The position numbers and the translations under genes are program-made. A stretch of 6,252 nt of DNA from Syntrophomonadaceae bacterium (GTDB lineage Bacteria; Bacillota; Dethiobacteria; DTU022): contig SLQM01000144.1 in NCBI GenBank assembly GCA_007131435.1, positions 1 to 6,252 on the forward strand, read 5' to 3'. The notes beneath the pieces are model-generated. The model saw nothing but the letters and a program-made list of their open reading frames with translations. It searched no databases and was not told the DNA's origin. Shown here one piece after another: positions 4,815 through 6,252 of the stretch; the stretch's first letter is position 1; each line of letters opens with the position of its first letter.

Positions 4815-6252
4815 TTAACGTGCGAGTCTTTCCAGGTCGCTTAAAATTCTTTCAAGTTCCTGGATCTTTTCGCCGTAACCAGCCCAGTCACCCTGCTGCT
4901 GCGCCTGCAGGGCTTCTTCATAGGCCTGCTGGGCAGCACGGATCAGTTCAACCAGCTCTGCGTCATCGATCACCGGCAGCTCATCATCGTCTGGAGGAAG
5001 AAGATCTTCCGGCAGGTCTTCAGGCATTTCATCGGGAATCTCGTCGGGATCAAGATCGGGCGGTAAGGCATCCAGCGCCCCAAAGATCCGGATTAAGGCC
5101 ATTTCCAGGGTGCTTTCCATAACCACCGTTTCATCGTAAACCACGATAACCCGGGCCAGTTCAGGCAAACCTCCCCTTTCTGCTTCCAGGAAAATGGGCT
5201 CGACGTATAGCAGGGAGTCATTGATTGGCAGCACCAGGAGGTTGCCCCTGATAACCCGGGAACCGGCCTGGCCCCAGAGGGTAAACTGCTCGGAAATCTC
5301 CGTGCTCTGGTCAATCCTGTTCTCAATTTGCTTCGGTCCCAGGATAACCCTTTCCCGCGGGAAGTTGAATATTTCAACATTGCCGTAGTTTGGCTGGTCA
5401 CAGCGGGCGACCATCCAGGCAATCATATTATTACGCTGGTCCGGGGTAAAGGGCAGGATTAAAACATATTCAGGCTCATCGTAACCCGGCAGCTGCAGGA
5501 TTGTATAGTAGGGTTCCATCAACTGTTCCTGGCCGAATGACTGCTCAAAGGGAATTGCCCAGAGGTCTTCCCTGGTATAAAACGCATTGGGATCTGTAAT
5601 ATGGTAAAGGGTTAAAATCTGGGCCTGCAGGTTAAACAGATCTTCGGGATAACGCAGGTGCCCCATTAAACCCTCAGGCATTTCTTCTATCGGTGAAAAC
5701 ATCTGCGGGAATATCTCGGCATAAGTTTGAACCAGCGGATCATCGGGATCAATTATGTAATAGTTAACTGTCCCGTGGTAAGCATCGATTACAACTTTCA
5801 CTGAGTTGCGGATATAATTTATGTTTCCATAAGGAGCCGAATAGGGGTAACTGCTGGTCACCGTATAGGCATCCTGGATCCAAAATAGGCGCCCGTCATT
5901 AACCACAATATAGGGATCGCTGTCGTAGCGCAGGAAAGGCGCTATTTTACGCACCCTTTCATGTATGTTGCGATCAAACAAGATCCGGCTATCGCCGCTG
6001 AGCTCATTTGATATTAATATTCTATACTCACCGAACTTCAAAGCTAAAAGGGCCCTGCGCAAAATGTTCTGCAGGGGAATACCTGCATCACCCTCATAAA
6101 AAGTAAATTCGTTAAGATCGCTTGCCGTTGCATAATGGAATTCAGGTGTCGCAGTGTTGATAATTACATAATCATCAGTCAGTTCGCCAAAATAGATGGA
6201 AGGGTTATCCACCTCCAGGGCACCGGTTGGAGGAATATCGCCCAGGAAATAA
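4815..6252 (-). CDS. UPF0182 family protein, C-terminal part (gene begins beyond the window)
   Basis: The minus-strand frame is open from the window edge to the TAA at 4817-4815, giving about 478 visible codons of a family that is usually around 900 residues. A GTG at 6212 is not the real start: upstream codons read GDIPPTGALEVDNPSIYFGE, which continues family-like sequence. UPF0182 (COG1615) proteins have several N-terminal membrane helices, off-window here, and a large domain presumed to lie outside the membrane; function is unknown. Visible hallmarks, numbered from D of DNPSIYFGE as residue 2, are IYFGELTDDYVIINT, RDL-type repeats replaced by RNIHERVRKIAPFL (81-94), WIQDAYTVTSSYPYS (111-125), YIRNSVKVVIDAYHGTV (133-149), the PFTPDQRNNMIAWMVA region (254-269), LWGQAGSRVIRGNLLVLPI (312-330) and YVEPIFLEAE (336-345). 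The tail has an acidic, proline-rich stretch (about 384-418) and then a helical segment with GDWAGYG (441-447), a common ending in this family. Confidence 0.92.
   Translation of the reverse strand, partial: YFLGDIPPTGALEVDNPSIYFGELTDDYVIINTATPEFHYATASDLNEFTFYEGDAGIPLQNILRRALLALKFGEYRILISNELSGDSRILFDRNIHERVRKIAPFLRYDSDPYIVVNDGRLFWIQDAYTVTSSYPYSAPYGNINYIRNSVKVVIDAYHGTVNYYIIDPDDPLVQTYAEIFPQMFSPIEEMPEGLMGHLRYPEDLFNLQAQILTLYHITDPNAFYTREDLWAIPFEQSFGQEQLMEPYYTILQLPGYDEPEYVLILPFTPDQRNNMIAWMVARCDQPNYGNVEIFNFPRERVILGPKQIENRIDQSTEISEQFTLWGQAGSRVIRGNLLVLPINDSLLYVEPIFLEAERGGLPELARVIVVYDETVVMESTLEMALIRIFGALDALPPDLDPDEIPDEMPEDLPEDLLPPDDDELPVIDDAELVELIRAAQQAYEEALQAQQQGDWAGYGEKIQELERILSDLERLAR

Noticed and set aside
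4781..5122. 113-codon plus-strand open frame rich in Pro, Ala, Arg and His
   Set aside because: It lies opposite the UPF0182 gene, starts inside the terminal inverted repeat, and its composition is that of an antisense shadow of the acidic tail.
6210..6212. GTG as the start of the UPF0182 gene
   Set aside because: The frame stays open to the window edge and the codons upstream encode family-like sequence, so the true start is outside the window.

Overview
The window looks like chromosomal DNA from a Clostridia-type Firmicute. The evidence is AT-leaning codon use, frequent TTG starts behind purine-rich Shine-Dalgarno sites, an energy-coupling-factor (ECF) vitamin transporter operon, a group III (mixed-substrate type) phosphofructokinase and a UPF0182 membrane protein, a family found in clostridial and actinobacterial genomes. 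Species cannot be assigned from this sequence alone. Both ends cut through genes.

Left half, plus strand (1-2888): one compact operon for a complete ECF importer. In order it holds the C-terminal part of an S (substrate-binding) component, the two ATPases EcfA1 and EcfA2, and the transmembrane coupling protein EcfT. Spacings are 28 nt, a 16-nt overlap and a 1-nt overlap, so the four genes are very likely co-transcribed and translationally linked. The two ATPases are unequal. EcfA1 has standard Walker A, Walker B glutamate and H-loop histidine but an altered signature (LSEGQ). EcfA2 has a standard LSGGQ but an Asp in place of the catalytic Glu and an Asn in place of the H-loop His. All the deviations map to the same composite ATP site of the predicted heterodimer.

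Right half, minus strand (6252-2885): a partial UPF0182 gene reads leftward, followed by a roughly 330-nt gap dominated by a long imperfect palindrome (4593-4800). Next comes a 533-codon gene that fuses a complete RNase HI domain to a complete 6-phosphofructokinase domain. That gene meets ecfT tail to tail with the stop codons overlapping by 4 nt, leaving no intergenic space for a terminator.

The points most worth following are the RNase HI-phosphofructokinase fusion, the predicted one-consensus/one-degenerate ATPase pair of the ECF module, and the structured palindromic element. No tRNA, rRNA, CRISPR array, transposase or recognised riboswitch was seen.
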